A DNA stretch of 23,278 bases from Chara braunii (lineage: Eukaryota > Streptophyta > Charophyceae > Charales > Characeae). A program made the translations under genes and the position numbers. Below the pieces are notes generated by a model. The model ran no database searches. It worked only from the letters and a program-made list of their open reading frames with translations, and was not told where the DNA came from. Location of the stretch: NCBI GenBank assembly GCA_003427395.1, contig BFEA01000608.1:529311-552588 (forward strand). The letters run 5' to 3'. This document shows positions 1 to 10,749 of this stretch, piece by piece; position 1 is the first letter of the stretch, and each line of letters begins with the position of its first letter.

Positions 1-47
<47 letters not shown>
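1..47. repeat. (CA)n microsatellite
   Basis: Uninterrupted CA dinucleotides run from the first base of the window, so the true left end of the tract lies outside it. Confidence 0.97.
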
Positions 48-49
<2 letters not shown>

Positions 50-265
50 CCTCCCCCGAGTGCAACCTCGCAACTCGTCCTCACTGGCGGGCCCCTTCTC
101 CTGCTCGCACGAACTCCTTCCTCTAGCATGACCTCCTCCTTCCGCACGGCCTCCTGCAACCTCTCGTCCTCATCGTGTGACCTACTCCTCCCCCTCCTCG
201 GATGTCCTCCTCCCCTTTGTGCGACCTCCTCCTTCCCCTCGCGCGACTTCCTCCCCGCCCTTGCA
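48..265. repeat. degenerate pyrimidine-rich tandem repeat
   Basis: A motif close to GACCTCCTCCTTCCCCTCG recurs at intervals of about 22 to 45 bases, with GCGCGAC or GTGCGAC junctions. The same motif reappears once at about 8320-8375. Open frames across this stretch on either strand are low-complexity and I do not regard them as coding. Confidence 0.6.
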
Positions 266-1854
266 CGGCGTTGTCAGTGCGAATACCCTTACAAGGGTAT
301 CTGCCCTGTTTTTTGCAAGCGGCAGGAAATAAGTTTGGTTTGAAGTCTAGGTATATCGCGCAAGGCACGGCTGTGTCTGACTAGAGTAGAGAGTGTGTGT
401 GTGCGCAGACTTAAGGCGCGCGTGATTTTTCTTCTTATTGATGATTGTGAAGCCAACGTTGGTTGCCGGCCAAGATTTTATTTTCTGATTAAATTAGGAT
501 TAAAAAGATTTTGTCTCGTGATTGGTGTGCTTGACTGTGACTTGTGCATACGTACGGAGGACGGCATTGACAACAATGGAACGTCTCGATGGATCCGCGC
601 ATTGCCCAATATTCGCTTATTTAGGTGTCCGTTAGTACTAGGCTCAGCCTTGGGCCTAGCACTATTGGTTACAGCGGCGGACTTCCATTTGGGAGGTTCA
701 AGCATAGAGATCGAGCGGCGATGGTGCGGAGATATCAAAGTAGCGCGGAGGAACCGCGGGGTTGAGGGCCCGGCGGGGCTATCCCCCTTGGTTTTTTTGT
801 CGGCGGCATTGGGACGCTGCTAGCGGTTTCTTTTTCCTCATTCATCATGATCTGACGATTAAAAGCTTCTAGATATTTTTATTATTATTATTTTGTTCCG
901 GTGCTTCTTGATTCGGGCGCGACGCTGGATTTGAAGGTCGTCACGGCAGTCAAGGATCTTGAGCGTGCGCCTCCTCTGGTTTTTCTTATGGGTTCCTGCG
1001 TGTTTGGGGTGTTGGCGAAACTCCTTTATCCTGTTCATCTTGACGAACGAGGACCAAGGAGATCATCGTGCATGCGAGCTGGTGGGTGACTAGGCCCACA
1101 AGGAGGAAGGGGCCTGGGTTGCGGGAGTTTTTTGTAATGGCGCCCGCTGCCCGCCCATAGTCTGCTGTGAGAATTGGGGAATGAGCATGCTTGTTAGGGC
1201 CGGAGCAAGGACAGAGCGGCGGCCTGGGGCCACATTTTGGGTTCTTTTTCGGGTTATTATAGTAGCGGTCCCTGCAGGACGGTTTTCAAAATTCTACTGT
1301 GAATATTTGTCACTACCACAAAGATCTGCGTCGGGCCGTTTCACCTAGGCCCGCGCTTGGGCACATAGCAGACCCGCGCCCTTGGCTCCACGGCCTGCTA
1401 TGAGAAGTCAGGGAAGGGTTTGTCCGCTGAGAGGCTGAAAGGGTGGCGGAGCCTATGTGAACGAGGCGGCCCAGGGGAAACCCAGAGGAGAGTGTGGCGG
1501 AAGCTGGGCGATAGCAACCAAGCAGGCAGGTCGTCAGCCTCCAGGTATAGCGGCGAGAGACTGACCGGACCAAGCCGTAGCTGATCGTTTCCAAAGTCTC
1601 CCTCGGCCTTGTCTGAGTTGCTGAGGAAGTCGTTGCGCTGAGGCGCTAGTGAACCGATAGTGAGAAGAGCGAGGAGCGGAGTGGCGAGGATTGATGGGGC
1701 AATAGGGTCGGGGCACTGCGACTACCAGGCGCTGCGCTAGCAGCCGCGGACGAAAAAACAGCGGGGCAACGGACGAAGGTAAGTGAAAAGGAGGCAGAAT
1801 GAACTCGGTGCAGATTCGCGCCAGATGCGTTCGGGAATTTGGATGGTGAAGAAT
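266..1854. other. no gene recognised
   Basis: Mixed-composition DNA. Short open frames exist on both strands (for example + strand 395-823), but they overlap each other, lack splice context and give no recognisable protein. A CCCTTACAAGGG inverted repeat lies at 287-298. I see nothing else I can support. Confidence 0.5.
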
Positions 1855-2560
1855 GTGAAGGAGAAGATACGGCGGAGCTAAAAACTTTGTAGCTCGCCCG
1901 TTTCTTAACGAAATCGGGCAGGCCAAAGTGTTAGACCGGGGTTTTTAGGCTTGGCGAACCCGAAGTTGTCGTCAGATAAGGTCGAGAGTTAGTAGTAGAG
2001 TGGTTAGTAGAGAAAGGAGGTGCGTGGGGACATGGCGATGAGGAAGAATAAATAACGAGAAGATCGTAGATTCCACCCGTTTCTTGATGAAAACGGGTGA
2101 GGGAGCATTTGAATCGGGGGGGAGGTTTAGAGTAGGCGAATACGATTGTCAAGTCAGATTAGGAAAAAGGTTATAGAGAAGTGGAAGTTAGTTGGGGAAA
2201 GTTGTGTGTAGAGGTATGACGGGGAAAACGACTATGGTGGAGAGGAAAAAAGGTGGCTAGCTCGATTCCGGACAAACTTAGGCTAGAGAGGGGAGGATGT
2301 TTAGGTTTTCGGGGCGGTCGACCTCAGATTTGACTTTAGTTTAGTGCGAAAGTTAGTGTAGGAAGAGTTAGTAAGAGAAAAATGTTGCGCGAATCTGTCA
2401 AGGCATGCGGACATGGCTGAACGGAGAGTGAAGATCCCGAGTGTTTGTTTGTGAGAAGGAACGGGAAGTGTAGCAGTTTGGGGCTCTTCTAGTGGCGGGC
2501 GAATACGATGGTGAGCTAAAAGATCGGGTTTACCGAACCCGTTTTTGTGCAACAAGCGGT
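1855..2560. repeat. diverged ~200-bp tandem repeats with hairpins
   Basis: Three to four diverged units can be aligned by eye. Shared blocks are a small hairpin of the form CCCGTTTCTTNANGAAANCGGG (1898-1920 and 2077-2099), a GGCGAA...CGAAGTTGTCGTCAGAT-like block near 1954, 2136 and 2310, and a GTTAGT-rich block near 1987, 2187 and 2351. A further piece with GGCGAATACGATGG (2499) and a hairpin GGGTTTACCGAACCC (2525-2539) follows. Similarity is weak but keeps its order. Confidence 0.5.
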
Positions 2561-2884
2561 GAAAGCTACGTCGGGAAAGTGACTCGTGTCTACGTAAAAA
2601 AATGCAATGCATCTTCCCGCGTCTTTAGGGAAGATTCATTCTATTTTGCATAACTTTGTCTTGGCCGGGTGAACGGGGTGAACTTCATTTCGAATGCATC
2701 ATTCAATCACAACTACCTTCTCCTCGTTGTGATCAGCCTGTGATTACTTTAGTTCGGTGTCCACACCTTCGTAAGCGGTACTCTTTGCTACCTGCATGGA
2801 TCTGGCCGCAAGGGGGACTAGGCACAGATTACGGAGTAGGAAAAGAAGAATAAAGAAAAAAGGAGGTAACAGAGTAGCAGCGGA
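2561..2884. other. no gene recognised
   Basis: Transition between two repeat fields. A 65-codon plus-strand frame (2656-2853) has no recognisable content. Confidence 0.5.
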
Positions 2885-3320
2885 TGGACTTACCTGGTGT
2901 ATGTGAGCGGTAGGCTTAGGAGCTTATGTGCTGGTCGAAGTAGTGTCAGGGCTCATCGAACAGAGCTGCAGCAGACCAGTCGTGGGGATTGCGGATTTGT
3001 CTGTTGGGCAGTGTGCTGCTCATTCTGTTAGCATGTGCAACAACGGGTCAGCCGCAAGCTTGAAGGCTTACCTGATGCCTAGCGCATTGCCTATCTGTCG
3101 ACAAAAGAAGCGGGTTGTGGAGATTGCAGTCTTGGTTGCTGGCTGACGCGCCCCTCGTTCGACCAGCCTGTGCGGTAACAGGCCAGCCACAGAGTTGCAA
3201 GTCTACTTGTTGGATAGCATACGGCTCTTTGTTTTGAGTGACACAGCTGCGGGCAGGCCGCAAGGTGTAGGCTTGCCTGTTATCCGATGCGGTTGGATAT
3301 GCAACTCACTCTAAACGGGT
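2885..3320. repeat. degenerate ~75-bp tandem repeat
   Basis: A unit resembling GGCCAGCCGCAAG followed by GGCTTACCTG and GATAGCATACGG recurs near 2972, 3046, 3181 and 3254, with a weaker copy near 3120. Spacing is about 60 to 76 bases. Copies are diverged, but the block order is the same in each. Confidence 0.55.
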
Positions 3321-4248
3321 TGAAAAATCGTGAGTCCAGTCGTGAGTTAGCAGCATATTATAGTCATAATCTTGATTAAAGGACTGAGGGAGTTGAGCCT
3401 GCGGATTCTGCATTTTGGGGAATGATCAAGCTTGAGTAAGAAGGTCCCTGCAAGGATTTGGAAAGTCGCCAGAGAGCGAACAACTGGCAATTTGACTTTG
3501 TGTTGACCAAGTTGCTGTGCATTTTTTGCCACCATTGCGGGGTCCTCAGGCGACTCAAGGAACCAAGGCCCTCTCGCGCGAGTCTGAGAGCACCCTTCTT
3601 GCATTTGAGAGTCTTAATGTCCCTTCTTTTGCCCTTCTAAGTCCGATCTTGTTCTGAGAGGAAGGCGGCAGGCGGGATTGCAACCCGTATGACCGCAGCA
3701 AGGCTTTGTGGGGAACCCACCCACTGATTGCAGGAGCTCTGCCCGGAACTCGGGAGGAGTTTTGGAGGCAGGGAACCAACAGGTATATCGTTTTTTATCA
3801 ATATGATTTTTTTTTTTAAAGCTCAATTTACAATTTAGTATTTAGTCCATAAGTTTTCACTAGTTCAACCACTTGATGTGTGAAGCGATGGCAACACGGT
3901 TTGAGAGGTTCAGAGTTTGCGGCCCATATGTTTTTATAAATTTTATCATAAAAAACTTACAAAAAGTTTTTTTTTTTTTTTTTTTTTGTGAGACGATGTT
4001 GCAATATATTCGTGGGGAGGAACACGGCTGGGTACCAGGTCCAACGTCCCTTATCAGAATACAAAAATGAACTACTAGGGCCATTATCCGGCTTCGGTTA
4101 AGAACAATTAAAGGAAAAGGAAAACTCGGAAACATTCAGAAAATGTGTGTCAACAAGCCTCCCAACCACGAATCAGATAGATGAAACCTCATCAATCCAC
4201 CTTCAACCCCCACCAGCATGGTTGTTTTCAGCACGAACCGAAGCTCTT
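3321..4248. other. no gene recognised; contains a poly-T run
   Basis: Nothing codes convincingly here. A 21-base T run lies at 3967-3987, and a second short T run occurs near 3808. Frames crossing the T run are artefacts of low complexity. Confidence 0.5.
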
Positions 4249-4510
4249 CCAGGCCTCATGCTCTCTTAGGCTAGGTTACAAAGCTGCACCACCTTGCTCC
4301 AGTACCGGCCAGAATTGCTTCAGTTACGACCCTGATAACCATTGAGACTGCCCTCACAAACAACTCTCCAGATCTCTCTACCAGGCCTCACAACCCCCCC
4401 ACTAAGCTATGTCACAGAGTTGTGCCACCTGGCTCCGGCTCTGGCTAGCGTTGCTCCAGCATCGGTCTTCGAGGGCCACTGAATTTTCAACCACCCTACA
4501 CAGGATCAAA
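4249..4510. repeat. two-copy ~132-bp tandem repeat
   Basis: CCAGGCCTCA starts both copies (about 4249 and 4382). Each continues through AAGCTGCACCACCTTGCTCC or AGTTGTGCCACCTGGCTCC, then a GGCCAG or GGCTAG block, then TTGCTCCAG/TTGCTTCAG and a terminal ACTG. The copies are diverged but colinear. Confidence 0.6.
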
Positions 4511-5033
4511 GATGACTTGTCAGATATCACATATTCCTACAACCTCCTGGAGAGGTGAACCAAATGGAAAGAATCACTAAACTAGATGTCAGAATTCTTC
4601 GAGAGATATCGTCCCTCCCTCCTTACGCCTCCTCCCTCAGCCCTACACTGGCTCAGCTGAGGCAAGTCTCCCACGCTCCCTCGACCCTAATATAGGACTA
4701 ACCCTCTACCCCTCTTTTCCCAGAAGCATGCTGTTCCCACCTTAAAGCATGTCCCCCACCCCTTGCCCATTTATGCCTCCGCCAGGACTGATGTTGAGTA
4801 TGAACCTACTATACCCTTGTTTGACCGTATCCTTTCAGTTTGATTGTTGTATGTTTGTGTTCCCATATGATTTTTGCTTTCTTTTCATAATTCAATCAGA
4901 CTGAAAGGAAAATAATGTGTTTGTGTGAAGCTTAAGTTTCTCTTTATTTTGACTGAAAGCAGACTAAGGGATGAACTGGGGAAAGGTGGGAGGAAGGCAG
5001 TTTGCATGCATTTGACCAGGTCAGCCAAGGACT
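4511..5033. other. no gene recognised
   Basis: C/T-rich, then AT-rich unique sequence. No frame longer than about 60 codons looks coding and I see no known element. Confidence 0.45.
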
Positions 5034-5640
5034 GAGCATTGTTTCTAAGTTGAATGACCCAGGGCTATGTTTATTTGGGTGGTTTTTTAAGGGTCGGACA
5101 TTGTTTCTAAGCTGAATTTTTTTTTTTTTTTTTTTTTTTCCTTGAGGGTTTGCGTGGTTAAAAGACTTAATCTTTTGTTTCATTCTGAGGGATAATTTAT
5201 GGTTTAAGGCTAAATATTGTTTCTAAGCTGAGTGGTTTAGCATGAAGCCACGTACATAAGTATAAATTGGGTATAATAGGAAGTATTTTTACTTATATTT
5301 ACATGTGAACTGGCAGTTGGACATTGTTTCTAAGTTGAATGGTCTAACACTAAGCCACGTCATTAAAAAAACAAGGGGAAGTACAAAGTATAATTGAAAG
5401 TAATCTGGGAAGCTGAGCATTGTTTTTAAGTTGAATGGCTCAATCCTCTGCCCATATTTTCATTTCTTTTGACAATAAAGTCAGAAACTATTGAAGTTTG
5501 GATATTAAACAGTTCAGGGCGATGTTGTAGTCATATGCCCAAAGAAAAGAAAAATAGTTGTGCAACTTGCTCGTGTATATTTTAAAGGCATGCTAGACAT
5601 TGTTTTTAAGTTGAATACTTTAGCACCATGCCATATGTAA
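5034..5640. repeat. ATTGTTTCTAAGTTGAATG-anchored repeat family
   Basis: The anchor ATTGTTT(C/T)TAAG(T/C)TGA occurs six times, near 5038, 5099, 5216, 5323, 5420 and 5600. Several copies are followed by a TTTAGCAN-ATGCCACGT-like block (about 5236, 5345, 5619). Spacing varies from about 60 to 180 bases. One copy is interrupted by a T run (5117-5139). Confidence 0.7.
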
Positions 5641-5904
5641 GTTAAGGGAGAAATCATCTGAGGGTTCCACAAACTAATATATGAGGAATTGACTTGGGGA
5701 TTGGTGAGAGTACGTACTCTTTGTGGTTTGGTTTTGTATGTAGCTGAGTGAGATTACTAGTTTGTCTAAGTTTCAGTTTGGATAGGTAGTTATTTTAGTT
5801 GCTCGCCATGAGCTAGAGCGATAGAAGTGTGTTCATTTTTTGCATTTTCTGAGCTAACTTTCGTTTTACCTAGGTGAATTTTCGCATTTTTTGGGATCAT
5901 TTGT
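5641..5904. other. no gene recognised
   Basis: AT-rich sequence between two repeat families; nothing can be assigned. Confidence 0.4.
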
Positions 5905-6580
5905 TATACTTTTTGTATAAATTTTGGTAAAGCACCGTCTCTACGACAAGTGCTGCCGAAATTTCTACAAAACCAAGGAGTTTGTAATATTTTCATTCTT
6001 CAAAATTTAAGTGTAAATTTTATATATGGCTTAGTAAAAATCTGGAAAGTCTCATTTTTTAAAGGGAGTGCTGGTCAATTTTTTGCCAAATCAGAGAGTT
6101 AGACAAAATTAAACTTTGGGTTTAGATTTATACTTGGCTTTATATAAATTTTGGAAAGTTACTTTCTTTACGGGAACGGATGCTGACTTTTTTAAAAATT
6201 TAAGGAGTTAGTTAAATTTTGTCTTAGTTGAAATTAAAATTACTTCTAGATTTGTACTTACCCTTGTATAAATTTTGAAAAGCTACTTTCTCGGACACGC
6301 TGCCGAAATTTCTACGAAACTAAGGAGTTGGTTAAATTTGTCTTGGTTGAACTCGAGTTTTACTTAAAATTCTTATCCGACTTGGTATAAATTTGAAAAG
6401 TCTACTTTTCTAAAGAAGATGCTGTTCAAATTTTTACGAATTAAGGCAGTTAAACAAAATATAACTTTATGGAGTGGAAAGTTATTTCAGTTTTTCGTAT
6501 TTAAGCTAGTATAAATTATAAAAAGTTACCTTTCCTACCGGAAGCGTTGTCGAAATTTTCTTAGTTAAAAAAAAATAGGT
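5905..6580. repeat. AT-rich ~120-bp tandem repeat, about six copies
   Basis: Each copy opens with GTATAAATTTTG or a close variant (near 5915, 6027, 6141, 6265, 6385 and 6508). It then has an AAAGTTACTTTCT-like block, GCTGCCGAAATTTCTAC, AAGGAGTTNGTTAAATTT and a poorly conserved spacer. The interval is about 112 to 130 bases. Copies differ at many positions, so the array is old. Confidence 0.7.
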
Positions 6581-7235
6581 TATATTTTGATAGGTGACAA
6601 TTTTGACAATCCACTTTGTATAAAGGAGATCGGACCAGGATCTACCTTTTCTTTAGGTTATCTGCTTAGGGATAAATTTAGACTAAGTTAATTAAGAACG
6701 ATGTTTGAGTGAGATCGTGATATGGAAGTTATTCTCCATGGACTTATAGGTTTAACTTGGAGATTCGTCTGTCTTGTGTTACATGTCCTCTTGATCGTTT
6801 CATTCAGGATTTGAGCTAGTTTCAGCTTGATCCTACAAGGATCACCTTCTATTATCACTGATAACAGGTCGGTTGTCGATTTGTCAGTTTACGATTAAAC
6901 TCCAATTCACTCTTGTCACTCAACCTAAAGGCTTTAGCCCTATGGTTTGAATTGTTTCGTTGTGTTTTTACGATTTGATTGAATGGTCATTTAACAAGAA
7001 CACTTAGTATTTTATTTTGAGAAGTTGCACAAGAGTGAGGCTTGCATGGCTAAAGTGAGGGGTATGAGTGTAAAGAATGGTTGAAGTTGACCCAGCGTAG
7101 TGCATTGACTTTTGGTTGAATTTTTGATGTAATTGCAGGTATGTTTTGGATTAGGCTGTCTGCGATGACATACACATATATGGCTGAGAAGATTGTCACT
7201 GTGATTGTGAGAAGTGATCGTCACATATTTATTAC
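6581..7235. other. no gene recognised
   Basis: AT-rich sequence with only short frames on both strands. I see no known feature. Confidence 0.45.
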
Positions 7236-7272
7236 ATATATATATATATATATAGGTAGATAGATAGATAAA
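7236..7272. repeat. (TA)n followed by (GATA)n microsatellite
   Basis: TA dinucleotides at 7236-7254 pass into GGTAGATAGATAGATAAATA. Confidence 0.9.
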
Positions 7273-7299
7273 TACATATATACGCGTTGAGTGTTTGCA

Positions 7300-8420
7300 T
7301 GGCCTATTGTGATCATACGCAAGGGTTAAACGGATTATGTTTTGAGAGAGAAGGGAGATCTCCTTTTATCCTTTGCCTAGTTTTTTTATATAGTTGGACG
7401 TTGTAGCCCGTGACAGTCGTCAAAGTCGACCCCCTTGATTTTTCTCGAGGCCCTAGATGATGGAGCTGGTCTCCAGGGCGATAAGAGACGATTGTCACCA
7501 CAGGTATGAACCTGTGTGTCACCCATTCTCCACACGGTGCAGAAGAGGGTGTGGTTTCCAACTGCATTTGACGGTTGTCTAGCGTCGAAAGATTAACCTC
7601 TCAAGATGTGTGTCAACCGACACTTGAGTGTCGAACGCGACCCTCGAGATTATCAAGGACCGCGTGGTTATGGACATTACATAGTACGCCATCATACGAC
7701 CGTTTGCGTAAACATGCATTGCTAGTCGATGTGGGACGACCCTGCGTCCGCGCGGTTTTATATAAATTTCGCGCGCGTCGCCTATCCGATTTTTTTGCAT
7801 CGGAAGTTTATGGGATGACTACAAAAGGGACTATGAGTGTTGTTGTGTTGTTTGTTCCGTGTCGTTCTGTATGTGTGAATGTTGTGGTGAAACGCGTGGT
7901 AAGTGGGATGGAAAGTCGACCGACGACGAGTCGCGGTTGGGACTTCAGCCCCCAGTACGTCGGTTCTCGTGCGGGTCCGATAGAGGCGTGAGACCACGCA
8001 TAACCCCTATGCTACAACGAACAAGAAATGCCCTCGACTGGTCCATCTTTGCGATTGCAACTGATTAACTTTCGTACTGTGGACTGGTAGCGTTGTGGGA
8101 TACGCCCACCGAAGGGAGGTGACAGCTCCCGCAAGTTGGAGGTAAGTTGTACCTTGCGATAGTCCTATCCTGTCGTAGGGGCTCGCGAGAGGTATGGCTT
8201 GCGCACTCGGCCGGAGNGGTTTGCGGATGCTACATGTGTATCACAACGAGGTAGACAAACTTCTGCGTGACGCAGTCGGAAGGGTTTTGCCCTTTGTGCG
8301 GCACGGGACAGATGCGCTCGACAACATGCTCTTCCCCCTCGCACATTGTTTTCGGACCTCCTCCTCCCCCTCACATCGGCCAAGGCATCAGCACGCTGTC
8401 GGATGCTTTGTAAATTAGAA
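7300..8420. other. CpG-rich segment of unknown role
   Basis: Local composition changes sharply here: CpG is frequent and AT content falls. Overlapping open frames occur on both strands (+ 7575-7991, - 7782-7997, + 7859-8068), which fits GC-rich sequence better than a gene. On the plus strand a TATA-like box (7759-7766) is followed by an ATG (7815) and a GTAAGT donor-like site (7899-7904). This could be a first exon of about 30 codons, but no second exon was found. One N at 8217 interrupts the sequence. Identity unknown. Confidence 0.3.
7727..7766 (+). promoter_or_regulatory. TATA box with inverted plant USE-like motif upstream
   Basis: TATATAAA (7759-7766) lies 21 bases after CGATGTGGGAC (7727-7737). 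The latter is the exact reverse complement of GTCCCACATCG, which fits the plant snRNA upstream sequence element consensus RTCCCACATCG. The element is in the wrong orientation for a classical snRNA promoter, and no snRNA body follows. Chance cannot be excluded. Confidence 0.25.
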
Positions 8421-8429
8421 CTAATTTAT

Positions 8430-8512
8430 TATGTTCGTCACTGGATTTGAACTTACGTCTGCAATTTCCTCAATTTCATGTGTGCATCAATTGAGCAACT
8501 TGCCTCTGTGCA
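8430..8512 (-). other. tRNA-like sequence (tRNA pseudogene or SINE head)
   Basis: On the minus strand TTGCTCAATTGATGC (8498-8484) resembles a tRNA D arm or A box. About 32 bases later GTTCAAATCC (8452-8443) resembles the T loop or B box. The T stem pairs badly and no matching 5' acceptor strand is visible, so this is not an intact tRNA. A tRNA-derived retroposon head or a decayed tRNA gene is possible. Confidence 0.4.
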
Positions 8513-8658
8513 AAATAAGGAATCTTCCGCAAGAACATAAGAAGATATATCGCGACAGACGGATACATTGAAAAGACGTCCCGGTGTGGGTATGGACTAA
8601 GGAGCTGTCAGATGCAAATGTCGCCCCGTATGCACGCGCGCGAGAGCGAGCGAGTGAG

Positions 8659-8676
8659 CGAGAGAGAGAGAGAGAC

Positions 8677-8718
<42 letters not shown>
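8659..8718. repeat. (GA)n microsatellite
   Basis: Nearly pure AG dinucleotides with a few C interruptions near 8675-8683. Confidence 0.95.
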
Positions 8719-8722
<4 letters not shown>

Positions 8723-9094
8723 ATCCATAAAATGAGTAAAATGAGAATGAATCTGTCGCAAGAACATGAAAATATACACCGCTACATTTTCGGTTTTTGG
8801 CAGTGTATATTTCTATGTTGTAACAATAAATAATTTCATATTCTACGGGAAGATTCAATCCCATTTTGTTCATTCGGTGAAGCGTGGCAATATCGGTTTG
8901 TGTATGTGCATAGGATGAACACAATCCGAATGAATCTTTTTTTTTTTTTTTTATGTATGTGCGTGTGAGAGAGAGAGAGAGAATAGGTACGTCTCCAATC
9001 TCGCAGCTGGTATCATGGGACTTTCATCTATAGGATGAGCAAAATTGAATGAATTTACCGCTTGAACAAGGAAATATACACTGCCACACTTGTT

Positions 9095-9175
<81 letters not shown>

Positions 9176-9261
9176 ACTTTCATCGATGGGATGAGCAAAA
9201 TCGAATCAAGCTACCACTAGAACATGAAAATATACACTGCCACACTTATTTGTGAGTATGT

Positions 9262-9353
<92 letters not shown>

Positions 9354-9360
9354 CACACTT
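8719..9360. repeat. ~75-bp unit alternating with (TG)n(AG)n tracts
   Basis: A unit beginning TTTCATC and containing GGATGAGCAAAAT, GAACATGAAAATATACAC and CCACACTT occurs at about 8719-8795, 9022-9096 and 9177-9254, always in the plus orientation. A diverged inverted copy lies at about 8830-8905. The last two plus copies each end in a TTTNTGTG sequence that runs into (TG)n then (AG)n (9097-9172 and 9263-9350). The next unit starts directly after the AG tract. The microsatellites therefore appear to be part of the repeating unit. Confidence 0.75.
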
Positions 9361-10430
9361 GCAATATTAGACAAAACATGCGAGGTTTTACTTTCACAGA
9401 ATACACGTTTTGCCCATAGCATGCAGAAAACTCTGTCGTGGTTATCCTTCTACCTCTCTGCTCAAATAATCCTTTAAGCCAATGTCTCCGCTATTTATAC
9501 CCTTCGTCACAATACTTCATTATCCTGCCATACCCTATCCCTGCCAACTGCAGTCTCCTCATCCCATCTTGTTTCGTCATCGTTGATCACTCATCTTTTG
9601 AAACCCTGTCATAATGACAAGGTTATTGCTTTGTGCTATACTCTGCAACTCATGCCTGTCCATATTTCCTCCGTTGAATCCAGTTCGCTTCATCGGAAAT
9701 ACGTGTGGTGTCTGTCCCGGCCTAAAATTCTTTATAATATCTCTCGTTGAAGGTGGTATAAATTTACTGTATACTTCATTGAATCGTCTTCCAACGGGAT
9801 TCTAATGATCTCCTTTCATCCCGACTTTGTCATTTTTCGAATTGGAGTTTGAGATTTATATCGACTTGATAAATATAAATTTGTATGCTACGAGTTTCTT
9901 GCACTCTGTACGTAATTTGTTTAATGTGAGTTGCTTTGTATACCCGGTCGCATTCATCATGTGGTGACTTGTTGAAATATCAATGAACTATAAGGTTGCA
10001 CAAATTTTTCCTTGTTCCATGTATGGAATTATGTTTCACTTGTTTTGGCGTGGAAAAAAAAAATTGTTTCGTGATTGCAGACCCGGTAACATATTTTATT
10101 GACATGTATACTTATTTTGTATATTTGCAGAAATACAAGAAGATGTTATTTTAACTCATTTTGTTATTGTGTCGGGTATAAATTTGTTTTCATCTTCGTT
10201 TTTCATAAATTCCAAGATGATTTGTCGTACATTATTACCTTTTTATTTATGAGAAAGGCATGAAACGCTGATCATGTCGACTTCCACGGGTATTTCAAGA
10301 GCTTCAGTTTTGTGCAGTATAATGTCATGATATCTGACAGGTCGCATACGTTATATGTGTTTGCTACCATTATATGAAGAGTACCGATGATCGTCAATAT
10401 TTTTATATGTAGAGAGTCCACACTCTATGT
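9361..10430. other. no gene recognised
   Basis: AT-rich unique-looking sequence. The longest frames are about 65 codons and carry no recognisable domain. Confidence 0.45.
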
Positions 10431-10436
10431 TTTTTT

Positions 10437-10530
10437 AACGGGGAACGGGGGAATTAAACTCCCGTTGAGTCCCGTTGAATTATAAAAAATCTCGTTGAAT
10501 TCCCGTTAAATGCGCAAACGGGCCGCTCCC
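10437..10530. repeat. AACGGG/CCCGTT-rich cluster (left)
   Basis: ACGGGGAACGGGG, CCCGTTGAGTCCCGTTGAATT, CTCGTTGAATTCCCGTT and AAACGGG lie within 95 bases in both orientations. A similar cluster lies on the far side of the gap at 12140-12212. They could be subterminal repeats of one element. Confidence 0.45.
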
Positions 10531-10582
10531 GCGCTTTTCGAAAAAACGGAATTGATGCGCGGGGTCCGGAACTGACCTTGGG

Positions 10583-10603
10583 AAAAAAAAAAAAAAAAAA
10601 AAA
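10583..10603. repeat. poly-A run
   Basis: 21 consecutive A residues. Confidence 0.95.
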
Positions 10604-10749
10604 GGTATCCCCCAACCTCTGAGGCACCTTTTATACCACCGAATTAGTCCAACACCGACCAACCTCTCACCCACCACTCACCAACCCCCCGGCACCAGTC
10701 CCCAAACCTACCCGGAAGTCCTCTAGGTCATCCTCCCCCACATCCCTCA

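Noticed and set aside
395-823. 142-codon plus-strand open frame
   Set aside because: Overlaps a minus frame of similar quality, has no splice or promoter context, and shows no recognisable domain.
7727-7790. Plant snRNA gene
   Set aside because: The USE-like motif is inverted relative to the TATA box. A T run lies just where an RNA would start, and no U-snRNA sequence follows.
8597-9477. Open frames rich in Ser-Leu, Arg-Glu or Thr-His repeats
   Set aside because: Translations of (GA)n and (TG)n microsatellites.
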